Shown one piece after another: positions 12,501-20,719 of a stretch of DNA of 64,000 nucleotides. The notes below the pieces were generated by a model. It ran no database searches, was not told where the DNA came from, and was given only the letters and a program-made list of their open reading frames with translations. Made by a program: the position numbers and the translations under genes. Position 1 is the stretch's first letter. Each line of letters starts with the position of its first letter. Source of the stretch: Kryptolebias marmoratus (lineage: Eukaryota > Chordata > Actinopteri > Cyprinodontiformes > Rivulidae); the NCBI RefSeq assembly GCF_001649575.2, contig NC_051436.1, positions 14,696,430-14,760,429 of the forward strand, written 5' to 3'.

Positions 12501-15500
12501 CGTCATGCACCTTATCATTAAGCTGCTCCTCTATGTCCTTTGACATGTCATAAATGCGCCTGCCGATGGTATTATTGTACAGAGGAATAGCCCACAGTTT
12601 GCTGGCTGCTGAGTCATCAATCATTGTTGAAACCATGTCCATAGCACAGGGAAGTATTAGTTCCTTCACAACCGTGTGGGCCTTTTTACACTGTGCAACT
12701 CGGTAGGCAACTTTTTTTGAAGCAAGCTGAGCATTTGCCGACATGGATGCAGCTTTCGTAAAGAGAGATTGTTGAGCCCGACAGTTTGTGAGTTTTTGTC
12801 TAAAAAAGTCAACTGACTTGTCTTTGTGCTCTGGATGTATGGTCTCCAAGTGGCGTCTTAGCTTGTTAGGCTTCAGACTGTCCCAAGCTAGCACTTTAAG
12901 ACAGACAACACATTGCGGTCTCTCCTCATTACCCACCGTTGTACAGGTGAAGCCAAAGGAAAGGTATGTTTTGTCACATTTTCTACTTTTTGGCTTTGAA
13001 GAAAGCTGGTTTTGAAGCATATTTTGCGATGCTTCATCTTCTGTCTTACGTTTAGGGAGCTCCATCAAAAACCTGTCCATTATGCTTAGTCAGTCCATAC
13101 CGCTTCCTGTGCCCCCCCTAGGGGGCGCTCCCCACACTTTGGGAACCACTGTGTTACAGAATCTTTGACAGGGATGCCACAAATAGAGGAGTGTGTGCAA
13201 TTATTCACTTGCAACAGTTCACACTTATTAATATTAAGGGACAGATCAGAGGCCTTAGTGAAACTTTCAACAGTACTAATTGCCAGAGACACCTGTGACA
13301 CATCTTTTAAAAACAAAGCTGTGTCATCAGTCAGCTGGCTAATGGAAGTACTTTGACCTGCAATACTGAACCCCTGTATAGGACTGTTTCTAACATGAAC
13401 GTTTAGAAACTCAGCTGCAAACAAAAAGATATATAGATAGCCCCTGTCGAACCCAAAGGCATGACCCCTGACAAAAAGAGCCTTCTTATTTTCCTTTCTT
13501 GCTTTTTCCTCTGCGGGCCAAAGCTTTCTCCTTCTTTCCCAATCCTCAGCAGACAGATCTTCAGTAAATTTCAGTTTGCTGTCTCGCAGGAAAGAGAACT
13601 GCTTAGCAGAACGCCAAACAGCATCACAGTAAAGCTGAAGGGCAAAGCGAATGATGATACCTCTGGAGCGTCTGTTGTTAGCTTTCTTCGGTCCACAGCG
13701 TCGATCGAGCCTGAGAGTTCCTCCTTCATATCCAGTGTCCCCTTCTCTCCTTCATCTCTGGTGATCTGCTCTTTTTATTTCCCCATTAATGCCTTTCATG
13801 CTATTGCAGCTGATGGGGAACACCTGCGTGAGCAGTCAGTGGACATATCTTGCCATGTCATGGGCGACAATCCCAAGTTCAAACAAATATGCACAAAAGA
13901 AATCACAAACATGCAACACAACAAATCCAAATAACTTCAAACCAACAAAGTTAAATAAATCCAAAATAATACACACAAATATTAAAATAAGACATGCAAG
14001 TAACAGAAAAAGGCCATGTTGCCACTTAAAGACTGTTGCATATGAAACTTGTTGAAGGTTTTAATAAAAGGTGGCTCATGAAACATGTTTCATATTTGGT
14101 AAGAGGTTCAGAAATACAGATTTTTAAAATAACCAATCTCAAATGTCAGGTTGTATTTAATCTAAAAGGCCACTTTTCAGTCGATTCTTCATAAGCCAGA
14201 AGTTTCTAAACGTGTCCACCAGCTGACTGCTGACTGAAACCGTTTTCCAGATAAAGATGATGGGATCATCCTGGAGAGCCCCGTCCATCCTGTGACTGAG
14301 GGAGATCCTGTTACTCTGAGCTGCAGAACCAAACAACAAAAACTACTTTCCAATGTGTCTTTCTATCACATCAACACACTTCTCCAGAATGATGGCAGAG
14401 AGGAGCTGAAGATCTCTGCAGTGTCAAAGTCAGATGAAGGTTTCTACAGGTGTGAACATTCAGGACAGGAGTCACCACAGAGCTGGATGTCAGTTCAAGG
14501 TGAGGAGGATAAAAAACATTTGTGTTTTTGTTTAGTAAATTGTTTTATTTTGTGTGAGAGGGACAAAGTAAACTCTAAGTTCATGTTTTATCAATTGTTG
14601 TCTGTACAAACTTGAAGTAATTTTTTTCTGGAAATACATATTGATGTCATAAAATTAGCATTTTTATTGTTTATAAATTTACAGCAGCTGTATCCAGTCC
14701 TGTCAGCTCTTTATTTCTTGTGCTGCTGATTGTTGGACCAGTTATTGGAGTCATTCTCATTATTCTCCTGATCTTATTGTGGCGCTGCAGACAGTCCAAA
14801 GGTGAGAGCTTATTTCTTCTAACCCTGGATCAGATCGTTGAATCAGGAACTCTTTAATAAATCAAATAAATATCTTTTTCACAGGTGTATCAGGCATCAG
14901 GTCAGTGTAACACATTCTCTGCCTCTCTCTCACATCAAGTTTCAGTATTCTTTTGTCTAAAAGTTACTGTTTATTATTTTTTAGGTCAAAATCGTTCGAG
15001 AGCAGAAGTCAGAGCTCCACAAATCGTGGATTCAACCAGGCTGAAAGTCAGAGTTCTGCTTTTCAGGGTCTGATCTTAAATTCATCTCATTTTATTATTT
15101 ATTTTTTGGGGTTTGTATTTATCTGATTTAAAAACATAATAAGAGCCAAAAACCACAAGAGTTAAACTTGTTATATTTGACAAAACAACTTCATTTGTGC
15201 CATTAAGATAACCATGTTTTATTTACGCATCAGAAATTTCAGTGAACTTTACCTCAAAGTTGTACTAGGAAGTGAGTTTAACAGCTTACTTGGCTATACT
15301 AAGGTGAAAGTCTGTATTCTGTAACATAAAGAGGACTCTTTGAAACCCAACTAGATCTCCATGGTAACAGAGGCTGAACTCATCACCGGCTATGGAGCAG
15401 CTGACGAATTTTACAGTTTTATAGTTAACTGTCATCAAGATGCTCCATTTTGTCAAGCCAGGTTTCAGAATGAAAGACCAGCTTTATTAAACATGCTTCC

Positions 15501-15841
15501 TCATATAAATAAAACAAAACATAACAAAAACAATACCAAATAAATAAGGAGCAGGGCCAACAAACCATTGTTTGCTTGTTTGTTTAAAGTTGTAATTGTT
15601 TTATCTATTTACACTGATATAACTATCTAATACTGTTTTTATTTACCGTAGAAAATGTTGCTCTCTATGAGTCGATCAAACCCTCTGAAGCAGCTGGAAA
15701 TGGTAAAGTATCTCCTCAGAGGCTGTTTGAGATGCTGCAACTGTGATCGATGGTCTCTGATAATAAATAACTAATGTAAAATCCTGGAATGTTTCAGATG
15801 CTGATGAATCCGAAGATGTCATATACTCTGTCATTGTATGA
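3585..15841 (+). CDS. Receptor gene A: six-Ig-domain FCRL-like transmembrane receptor
   Basis: This is a type I membrane receptor of the teleost Fc-receptor-like / leukocyte immune-type family. Exons: 3585-3621, 4311-4343, 5918-6184, 7074-7340, 7992-8252, 9952-10239, 10448-10720, 14251-14499, 14688-14801, 14885-14900, 14985-15067, 15652-15702, 15798-15841. They join into one open frame of 660 codons. It encodes a signal peptide (MGHALLCMMGVF plus LLSTLFYG), six Ig domains each with the Cys-Trp-Cys pattern, a hydrophobic TM segment without charge ending WRCRQSK, and a tail with ALYESI and VIYSVI; the latter fits the ITIM consensus. A TGA follows directly after VIYSVIV, where unit E reads through; this removes the downstream YSEI exon. 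Introns hold an RTE-like LINE (intron 2), an LTR-like insert, and a hAT element inside an L1-like element. The ligand is unknown; an inhibitory leukocyte receptor role is inferred from the family. Confidence 0.8.
4420..5705 (+). mobile_element. RTE-like non-LTR retrotransposon fragment in gene A intron 2
   Basis: Protein-level reading from 4429 gives VPIFKNKGDVQSCSNYSGI, then IFEQQYGFMPRKSTTDAIF and HCVFVDLEKA, a reverse transcriptase of the fish RTE/Rex-type LINEs. The next Tyr codon is a stop (TAA at 4696). A FADD catalytic box lies near 5028-5040, and the C-terminal [19 protein letters not shown] stretch lies near 5378-5440. The frame is broken in several places and by gap 5270-5331. It is in sense orientation within the gene. 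The exact clade name is uncertain. Confidence 0.75.
4775..4880 (+). repeat. 20-bp minisatellite inside the LINE
   Basis: The unit GGACATGTATGAAGACAGCA repeats at an exact 20-bp spacing about five times (GTATGA at 4781, 4801, 4821, 4841, 4861). A period not divisible by three scrambles the reverse transcriptase frame. The same array with the same copy number is at 44095-44200. Confidence 0.9.
5560..5852 (+). repeat. Right arm of the inverted repeat around gene A signal-peptide exons
   Basis: It is the reverse complement of 2976-3323, covering the LINE 3' end and its flank, and runs up to 65 bp before the first Ig exon. The arms are separated by about 2.2 kb containing exons 1 and 2. Confidence 0.75.
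5918..6184 (+). CDS. Gene A Ig domain 1 exon
   Basis: 267 nt, phase 1 to phase 1, with acceptor GAGCAG and donor GTGAGT. It encodes one Ig domain with GETVTLSCQI, Trp (QWTYVW) and GEYRCRGR. It is of the same domain type as 7992-8252 and 46776-47042. Confidence 0.85.
7074..7340 (+). CDS. Gene A Ig domain 2 exon
   Basis: 267 nt, phase 1-1, with [19 protein letters not shown] and [13 protein letters not shown]. It is nearly identical to the gene D exon at 47379-47636. The acceptor is CAGCAG, a NAGNAG pair, so 7074 or 7077 could be used (one residue difference). Confidence 0.85.
7992..8252 (+). CDS. Gene A Ig domain 3 exon
   Basis: 261 nt, phase 1-1, with acceptor TAAACAG and donor GTAAGT. It encodes YRGERVTVTCQIQGGGTQW and SGEYSCRGTSG, with an intact Cys-Trp-Cys core. 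The long frame starting at 8046 is a shadow in another phase. Confidence 0.85.
8455..8985 (-). mobile_element. LTR- or retroposon-like insert in gene A intron
   Basis: This insert is more GC-rich than its surroundings. Read on the - strand it has a TATTTAAGG box near 8893 and an AATAAA near 8491, in the order expected for a promoter and a polyadenylation site. That fits a solo LTR or a promoter-bearing retroposon. No coding frame is recognised and no clear target duplication was found, so the class is tentative. Confidence 0.35.
9526..9594. repeat. Poly-C / CA microsatellite beside an assembly gap
   Basis: Runs of C interrupted by CACA, followed by (CA)n, directly after gap 9495-9525. The length in the assembly is unreliable. 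Confidence 0.9.
9952..10239 (+). CDS. Gene A Ig domain 4 exon (SWLSPGASVTLSC type)
   Basis: 288 nt, phase 1-1. It encodes SWLSPGASVTLSCEV, WRFFWYKAVP and HTAGYVCRGRGEP. It is closely related to the first Ig exons of genes B (22369-22659) and C (37003-37305). Confidence 0.88.
10448..10720 (+). CDS. Gene A Ig domain 5 exon
   Basis: 273 nt, phase 1-1. It contains SQSVSLSCEGNSIEW, a second Cys pair (NCSSWG, SSCTI), GVFWCESGSGE and NAVNITVQ. Homologous to 23205-23468 and 37976-38245. Confidence 0.88.
11447..13870 (-). mobile_element. L1/Tx1-like LINE fragment hosting the hAT element
   Basis: On the - strand, 13700-13440 reads an L1-type ORF1 C-terminal domain (FTEDLSAEDWERRRKLWP, KKALFVRGHAFG). 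13424-13160 reads an ORF2 reverse transcriptase piece (SQLTDDTALFLKD, SLNINKCELLQV). The frame resumes beyond the hAT insertion at 11492-11447 as YLGISITKNS. Most of ORF2 is missing between the two parts. Removing the hAT element and one TGTTACAG copy restores continuity, which shows the order of insertion. Confidence 0.8.
11501..13151 (-). mobile_element. hAT-family transposon with target-site duplication
   Basis: The ends are a perfect 15-bp inverted repeat, CAGTGGTTCCCAAAG (11501-11515 and 13137-13151), flanked by the 8-bp direct repeat TGTTACAG (11493-11500 and 13152-13159). This is the hAT hallmark. The - strand frame from 13080 encodes a transposase-derived protein with a BED-type finger (CVVCLKVL and HLETIHPEH) and LQIDEATDSNKDC, similar to the ZBED5/SCAND3-type hAT proteins. 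The frame shifts near 12300, continues in 11906-12301 and ends in 11470-11787, so the copy is inactive. It is nested in the L1-like element. Confidence 0.9.
14251..14499 (+). CDS. Gene A Ig domain 6 (membrane-proximal) exon
   Basis: 249 nt, phase 1-1. It encodes [24 protein letters not shown] and [13 protein letters not shown]. It is nearly identical in genes B (24706-24954), C (38342-38590) and D (49290-49538), the most conserved domain of the cluster. It resembles the second domain of mammalian Fc gamma receptors. Confidence 0.9.
14688..14801 (+). CDS. Gene A transmembrane exon
   Basis: 114 nt. It encodes [17 protein letters not shown], a long aliphatic helix, then LLWRCRQSK as the stop-transfer. 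There is no charged residue in the helix, so an obligate ITAM-adaptor partner is not indicated. The acceptor ACAGCAG offers 14685 or 14688. Confidence 0.88.
14885..15841 (+). CDS. Gene A cytoplasmic exons
   Basis: 14885-14900 (16-nt micro-exon), 14985-15067, 15652-15702 and 15798-15841. The second lost the VYSS tyrosine present in genes C and D (it reads SQSSAFQ). The third carries ALYESI and the fourth VIYSVI, followed at once by TGA (15839-15841). In unit E the same codon position reads Leu, so the stop looks derived. Confidence 0.75.
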
Positions 15842-16545
15842 AAGAACCTTGGAAAAAACAGTGAGTTCCAAACACAAACATGTAAAATACAATAAATACC
15901 TTTTATTACGCCAGCATTTATGACACCAGGATTGGAGAGTAATTAGAAACACACTTAAGCACTACTTGGCATTGCATCACCTCAGTTGTGTACAAAATGG
16001 GCTATTATCCGGCGCATTTAAAAAAGCAACAAACCCACATCAGCAGTTAAAACATATCTGGTATGCTACTGTCAAAACTAAAAAAAATAGAATAAAATGT
16101 TTGCGCTCACCAAAATGGCTGTGTCCCCCAAAACACTTATTTCAACACAAAATCCATTCTGGGACAGGTTAGCTAGCTCGGGGTCGGCCATCCTCCTCTA
16201 ACGAGATCTAGCTTCTCTTGAAAAGTTCGTCTTGAAAACAGTCTTGCCAGTAAATCAGCAACCAAATCAATGTGTTGCTCTCCTTCGGCCATTGTGGGTT
16301 AAAAAAGTTTTAACTGTTAACAGTCCCGGTGTGACTCATAAAATAGCTGAATTCTGATTGGATAAAAACTCTAACCTAAAAACAACAGCACTGGAAGGAG
16401 CATAATAAGACATGAAGAGAAAATGAATACTTTTAGATATCTGGGCAATTAAATTAAAAATTAAATTAACCTTTATCATAATTATGATAATTCTTGGTTA
16501 TGTTAGGCCAGCAGAGAAGGCCTTGCTGGCCCTGACGGCCCACCA

Positions 16546-16547
<2 letters not shown>

Positions 16548-16584
<37 letters not shown>

Positions 16585-16653
16585 GCAACAGATACAGCAG
16601 TTTATTCTGAAATCCGATCAAGAGCAACTCTGGATAAAGATGTAACCATATAG
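16548..16653 (+). pseudogene. Extra receptor terminal exon with a TA repeat at its acceptor
   Basis: 16582-16653 reads AATDTAVYSEIRSRATLDK and ends with TAG. It is homologous to the terminal exons at 17734 and 40971. The bases where the splice acceptor and its pyrimidine tract should lie are a (TA)n run, 16548-16580, leaving only ATGCAG. The exon is probably not spliced in. Confidence 0.65.
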
Positions 16654-17188
16654 CTGAGAGTTGTGGTGGTCTATTCTGCAGTTTAGTCCAAGAGTTAAAA
16701 CTCATTTACTGCTTGAATAACTCTACATTAATTGTGTTTCTGGTATAAGCCTGTGACAGGAGCTGCCTTAACAAACTAAAGAGAAACATTTGTTGAAACG
16801 TGTGGAAAGAAAACCCAGACATGCTGATGAGAACTTTGCAAAAATGTGATGATGTAAAGTTTTAAAGTTTTCTCTTTTGGCAGAAATCAGAAGCTATTCA
16901 TTGACTACTATTGAACCTGTCTATAATAACTGATTATTATTGGCTACATCTGAATGTATACTGTACCAGAATGCAGCAATAGGTAAAAGTGGAAAATCTG
17001 TTTTGTTTTTATTGTTAAGTTCCTCTTCGAACAACAACATCTGTGTTATTGTATTGTTAAATAAGCAGTACATCATACCAGTCATCCAGTGTATTTTATT
17101 TATCTTGGAGGATATTTTATTTGGGGTAAACCTTGTAAATAATGTTACACTCAGTCTCGTGATTATAGAGAGATTCTGAAAGTTGTAT

Positions 17189-17546
17189 ACAACCCCTGGC
17201 AAAAATTATGGAATCACCAGTCTCTGAGGATGTTCCTTCAGTTATTTAATTTTGTAGAAAAAAAAGCATATTACAGACATGACAAAAAACTAAAGGCATT
17301 TCAAATGGCAACTTTCTGGCTTTAAGAAACACTAAAAGAAATCAAGAAAAATAATTGTGGTAGCCAATAACAGTTTGATTTTTAGAACAAGCACAGGGAA
17401 TAAATTATGAAATCACTCAATTCTGAGGAAAAAAATATGGAATCATGAAAAACAAACAAACAAAATAACACTCCAACATATCACTAGTACTAGTAAGGAA
17501 CATCCTCAGAGACTGGTGAATCCATAATTTTTGCCAGAGTTTGTAG
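17189..17546. mobile_element. Tc1/mariner-type MITE
   Basis: The inverted ends of about 50 bp begin CAACCCCTGGCAAAAATTA at the left and are matched by the reverse complement up to TTTTTGCCAGAGTTTGTA at the right, with TA at both borders. The interior is about 250 bp and non-coding. This is a non-autonomous relative of a common fish Tc1-like transposon. Confidence 0.8.
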
Positions 17547-17733
17547 ATCTTGCAAGATGTGAGGAGGGAAGCAGATTCAGAGAGCTCTGCTGCTTAGAAA
17601 TGACATTTACCAATAACAACAATGTTTACAAAAAAAACAAACAATCTATGTGTAAACAGTATATATCCTATGATATCGGAGAACAATGTGCCTCAGTATA
17701 AATCTGGTCTTTAATTCTTATCTTCTTTCACAG

Positions 17734-17819
17734 CAGATCAGAGTGGAGCAGCAACAGAAGCAGCAGATTATTCTGAAATCAGATCAGGAACAGCTCTGGA
17801 GGACGATGCTGCCATGTAG
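17734..17819 (+). CDS. Gene A downstream terminal exon (bypassed by the premature stop)
   Basis: The acceptor is TTTCACAGCAG (NAGNAG, 17734 or 17737). The exon reads DQSGAATEAADYSEIRSG and ends with TAG at 17817-17819. It fits phase 1 onto the preceding exon, but the TGA at 15839 lies upstream, so it is translated only if exon 15798-15860 is skipped. Skipping keeps phase, because 15702 and 17734 are both phase 1. Confidence 0.6.
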
Positions 17820-17989
17820 CTGCATGCTCTCTGTCTCTTTCTCTGTCTACTGACCCCCCCCCCCCNNNNNNTATTTAGATTATCTTATATTTCATTTAGA
17901 TTATACATGATTGATGTTTTTACTTCTGTATCTCTATATTTGATTATGTTTTTATGATGTTTCATCTGTATTTGATTATGTATCTGATT

Positions 17990-18250
17990 GTTGTTTCTGT
18001 GTTGTAAAGCACTTTGAATCGCCTTGTTGAGGAAAAGTGCTATATAAATAAATTTCACTTCACTTTACTTAAACTCGTAACATTTCCTAAGAGTTTTGAA
18101 GCGAAGCAACTGGACTTCTTTCCTGTTAGTTGAAGACATTTTGCTCCTCACACAAGGAGCCTTTTCAGTTCAAATGAAAAGAGAAAAGTTCTGCTTTTAA
18201 AGTGCAGCGAGTTGTTCTGTTATATTCAAGCGGAACTCATGTAAATGATT
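17990..18250. mobile_element. SINE/LINE tail and Penelope-like end fragment
   Basis: GTAAAGCACTTTGAATCGCC followed by AAAAGTGCTATATAAATAAA at 18005-18052 is the widespread fish retroposon tail and also supplies an AATAAA. 18100-18240 shares the GGACTTCTTTCCTG, TTGAAGAC and CTTTTAAAG blocks with the Penelope-like remnant near 920-1005. Confidence 0.5.
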
Positions 18251-19204
18251 CCCCCTCTACTCCCTTTGGAGGTTCATTAGGGCTTTTGTAACAATATATG
18301 CTGCATGTGGGTGTGGTTAATTTTGTTTTTGCATTATTGACAACAAATATTTTACATGTGATTAACCATCACCAGACACTTTATTAGGTTCACCTTGATA
18401 GTTCCAGGTTTGTCCCTCTCTGTCTTCAGAATTGCCTGAATGTATATTCTATTGTTACTGTTGAACAGAAACCTTATATCTCAAACAACACAACTTTCAA
18501 GAAATTCATTTTCTTTATTTATTTATTTTTAATAAACTCTGTGCTCACAATTTCACAAGCTCTTTATGAAGCAATTTATTGGTTAGAGACAAACACTTTG
18601 CTGCAGAGACTTCCTGTCAGTTTCACTGCAGTTACTGTTTCAGATCTGGTGTAGATTGTTGGACACTCTCAGCAGTCCTTTGATTAAATGTGGTGAGGGG
18701 GTTTCGGGGGGGAGGGTTTGTCACACGCTTCAACTTCCTGATAGAGAACTTTATTAATCATCAAAGGATGCACTTTCTTTATGAGACGCAGATGAACAGA
18801 ATACTAGCATACACTTTGTTTCCCTCAGGGGTTTTAAATGCCATCTTTTTGTTTTTCATGCAACCATCATTGTTGTACCAGGGGAACAAAACAAACATAG
18901 TTTATATTGCATTAATTTTTATTAAAGATTTCTTTGGAAGAAAAAAAGGGGTTATTGAAATGGAAACAAAAACTCTCTTTGAAAGTCTTATCTTGCACCG
19001 TGTATGACATGTTTTATTTTATCAGATCTCAGATCTGACTGTGGGTTTTCTTGGTATTCTGACTCTTCATGTCTAAAGAGACAATGTAGAGTTGGCCTAT
19101 CATCTTGTTCTGAGACTAACCAAGTGCTGTGTTGACAGAATGCAACAATTGCTGGTGGAGATTTTCAGACATCCAGGACATAGTCAATCTAACAATGGTT
19201 AAAA

Positions 19205-19690
19205 AAAATAAAGACAACTGAACTTCTATTCTGTAGCTGAAGATTTTTTGCATGGAGTTCAAGCTTTTACACTGAGATGTAATTTAAGCTAGATTCACAT
19301 GCAGATTACACTCACTCTCCTTACAATAGAGGCTTGTTTAGGGTCTTTGGAGAGCAGCTCTTCAGGACCAGACTCAGCTGTTCACCTACACCTCAAGGAT
19401 AAGGGACACTCTTTCAAGAACCAAAATGTTTATATTTTGGACAGAAAGGACAGATGGTTTGAGAGTGAGGTGAAAGAAGCCATCTATGTCAAACAAGACT
19501 GAACAACTAGTCCAACTACATCAAGATTGGTCACAAAAAAACATGATCAGCCTAGATTGAAGAAGAGATAAGTGACCATTTTAGTGTTTTTTAGAGTAAG
19601 AAAAGCATGCACCAAAAGAAGAGCTGAATATTTTAACAACATGAGAAAGGACAAACTATCTTATCTAAGCCTTTCCATCATAACGGCCTA
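19205..19690 (+). mobile_element. Penelope-like element remnant, second copy
   Basis: From 19365 one frame reads GPDSAVHLHLKDKGHSFK, then LDRKDRWFESEVKEAIYV. This is the C-terminal part of the GIY-YIG endonuclease region of Penelope-like elements. It is better preserved than the copy at 1565-1720 but also lacks the reverse transcriptase. Confidence 0.75.
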
Positions 19691-20249
19691 CTTGTACATA
19701 GATTCATGTAAACAGGAAATGTAACCGTGTTTAAACCTGCTGTGGTCAAGCTGCTGCAGAAGTGTCAACGTAAAGACAAGCAGACTGATAAAAACTCAGA
19801 TCTATTGTCTAAAGCAGAAATAGAAAAACTGAAATGAAGATTAATTGATATAAACATGGAAATCTGTCTGAAGGAAATGACTGTAGATGTAAAATACTCC
19901 AAGGTTAACTTTAATATAAACAAGAGGTGATCAGATAAATCTAAAAGTTATTTATTTTGAGAAAAAGAAGATATTACTGAGCATTTTATTAATTTTACAT
20001 ATGAAAAAAACAAAAAATATATTTTTTAGAAAGGACCGATTGTATAATATTCACAACTACTTAAATCTCCTTAGATCCAGAGAACACTTCCTGCAACAAT
20101 AAATGCTGACTTTATTGGTCAACATCTTTAGACCCAACATAAATGTTTGTATGTAACACAAGCTCATATATTTCTGCAGTAGAATACAAACCTCACCATG
20201 TGGGAAAAAACAGCTGTGGTCAAAGCTGCTGCCATAGAGTGGATTCAAA

Positions 20250-20372
20250 AAGGAAGGAAGCACAAACTGTGGTAGTCTGGGTAGAAAAATAGAACTCTGT
20301 CTTCTTCGTCATTCTGGTTCAAACAAAGCAGCAGAGGTTCTGATCAGCTCTGCAGCAGCTCTGAATGTGAGG
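20250..20372 (+). promoter_or_regulatory. Gene B proximal promoter / 5' UTR block with Ets and RUNX cores
   Basis: AGGAAGGAAG (20251-20260) and TGTGGT (20268-20273) lie 105-122 bp before the ATG, followed by the conserved leader ending GAATGTGAGG. The arrangement matches genes A and D and the relic. No TATA box is evident. Function is inferred. Confidence 0.45.
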
Positions 20373-20719
20373 ATGGGGCACACTTTGCTCTGCATGCTGG
20401 GGGGTTTCTGTGAGTACATCACTTTGATTCAGTTTGCACTCAGTAGACAAAATGTGTCATCGTAGCCAGAATTAGAGGGTGTTAAATGTGTGAGAGCTTG
20501 TGTTCTTTCATCAACAAAATTCTTTGAGCTACTAGTGTCTTGGTTTAGTTTAGAGTGAAAAAAATACACATTACTTTGTATAATCACTGTTTTTCTGAAA
20601 TGTTTCCTTTTATAAAATGCACTGAAATGATTTTGTATTTTATGTCAGTCTGATTAAAAAACTTGTGGTTTTATTTCCTACTTTAGTGCTCAGTACACCC
20701 TTCACTGGATATGCTGAAG
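20373..20719 (+). CDS. Gene B signal-peptide exons 1 and 2
   Basis: 20373-20409 (donor GTGAGT) and 20687-20719 (acceptor CTTTAG, donor GTAAGA). They encode MGHTLLCMLGGF and LLSTPFTGYAE, with the same split as gene A. Confidence 0.8.

Larger units (their letters stand above)
18481..20455. repeat. Duplicated upstream segment, copy 2
   Basis: Collinear with 1-2760, upstream of gene B. It includes the GIY-YIG remnant at 19345-19500 and ends in the intact gene B promoter and exon 1. No other gene is seen. Confidence 0.8.

Noticed and set aside
13461..13934. 157-codon + strand ORF as a gene
   Set aside because: The opposite strand reads an L1-type ORF1 C-terminal domain, which explains the long open frame.
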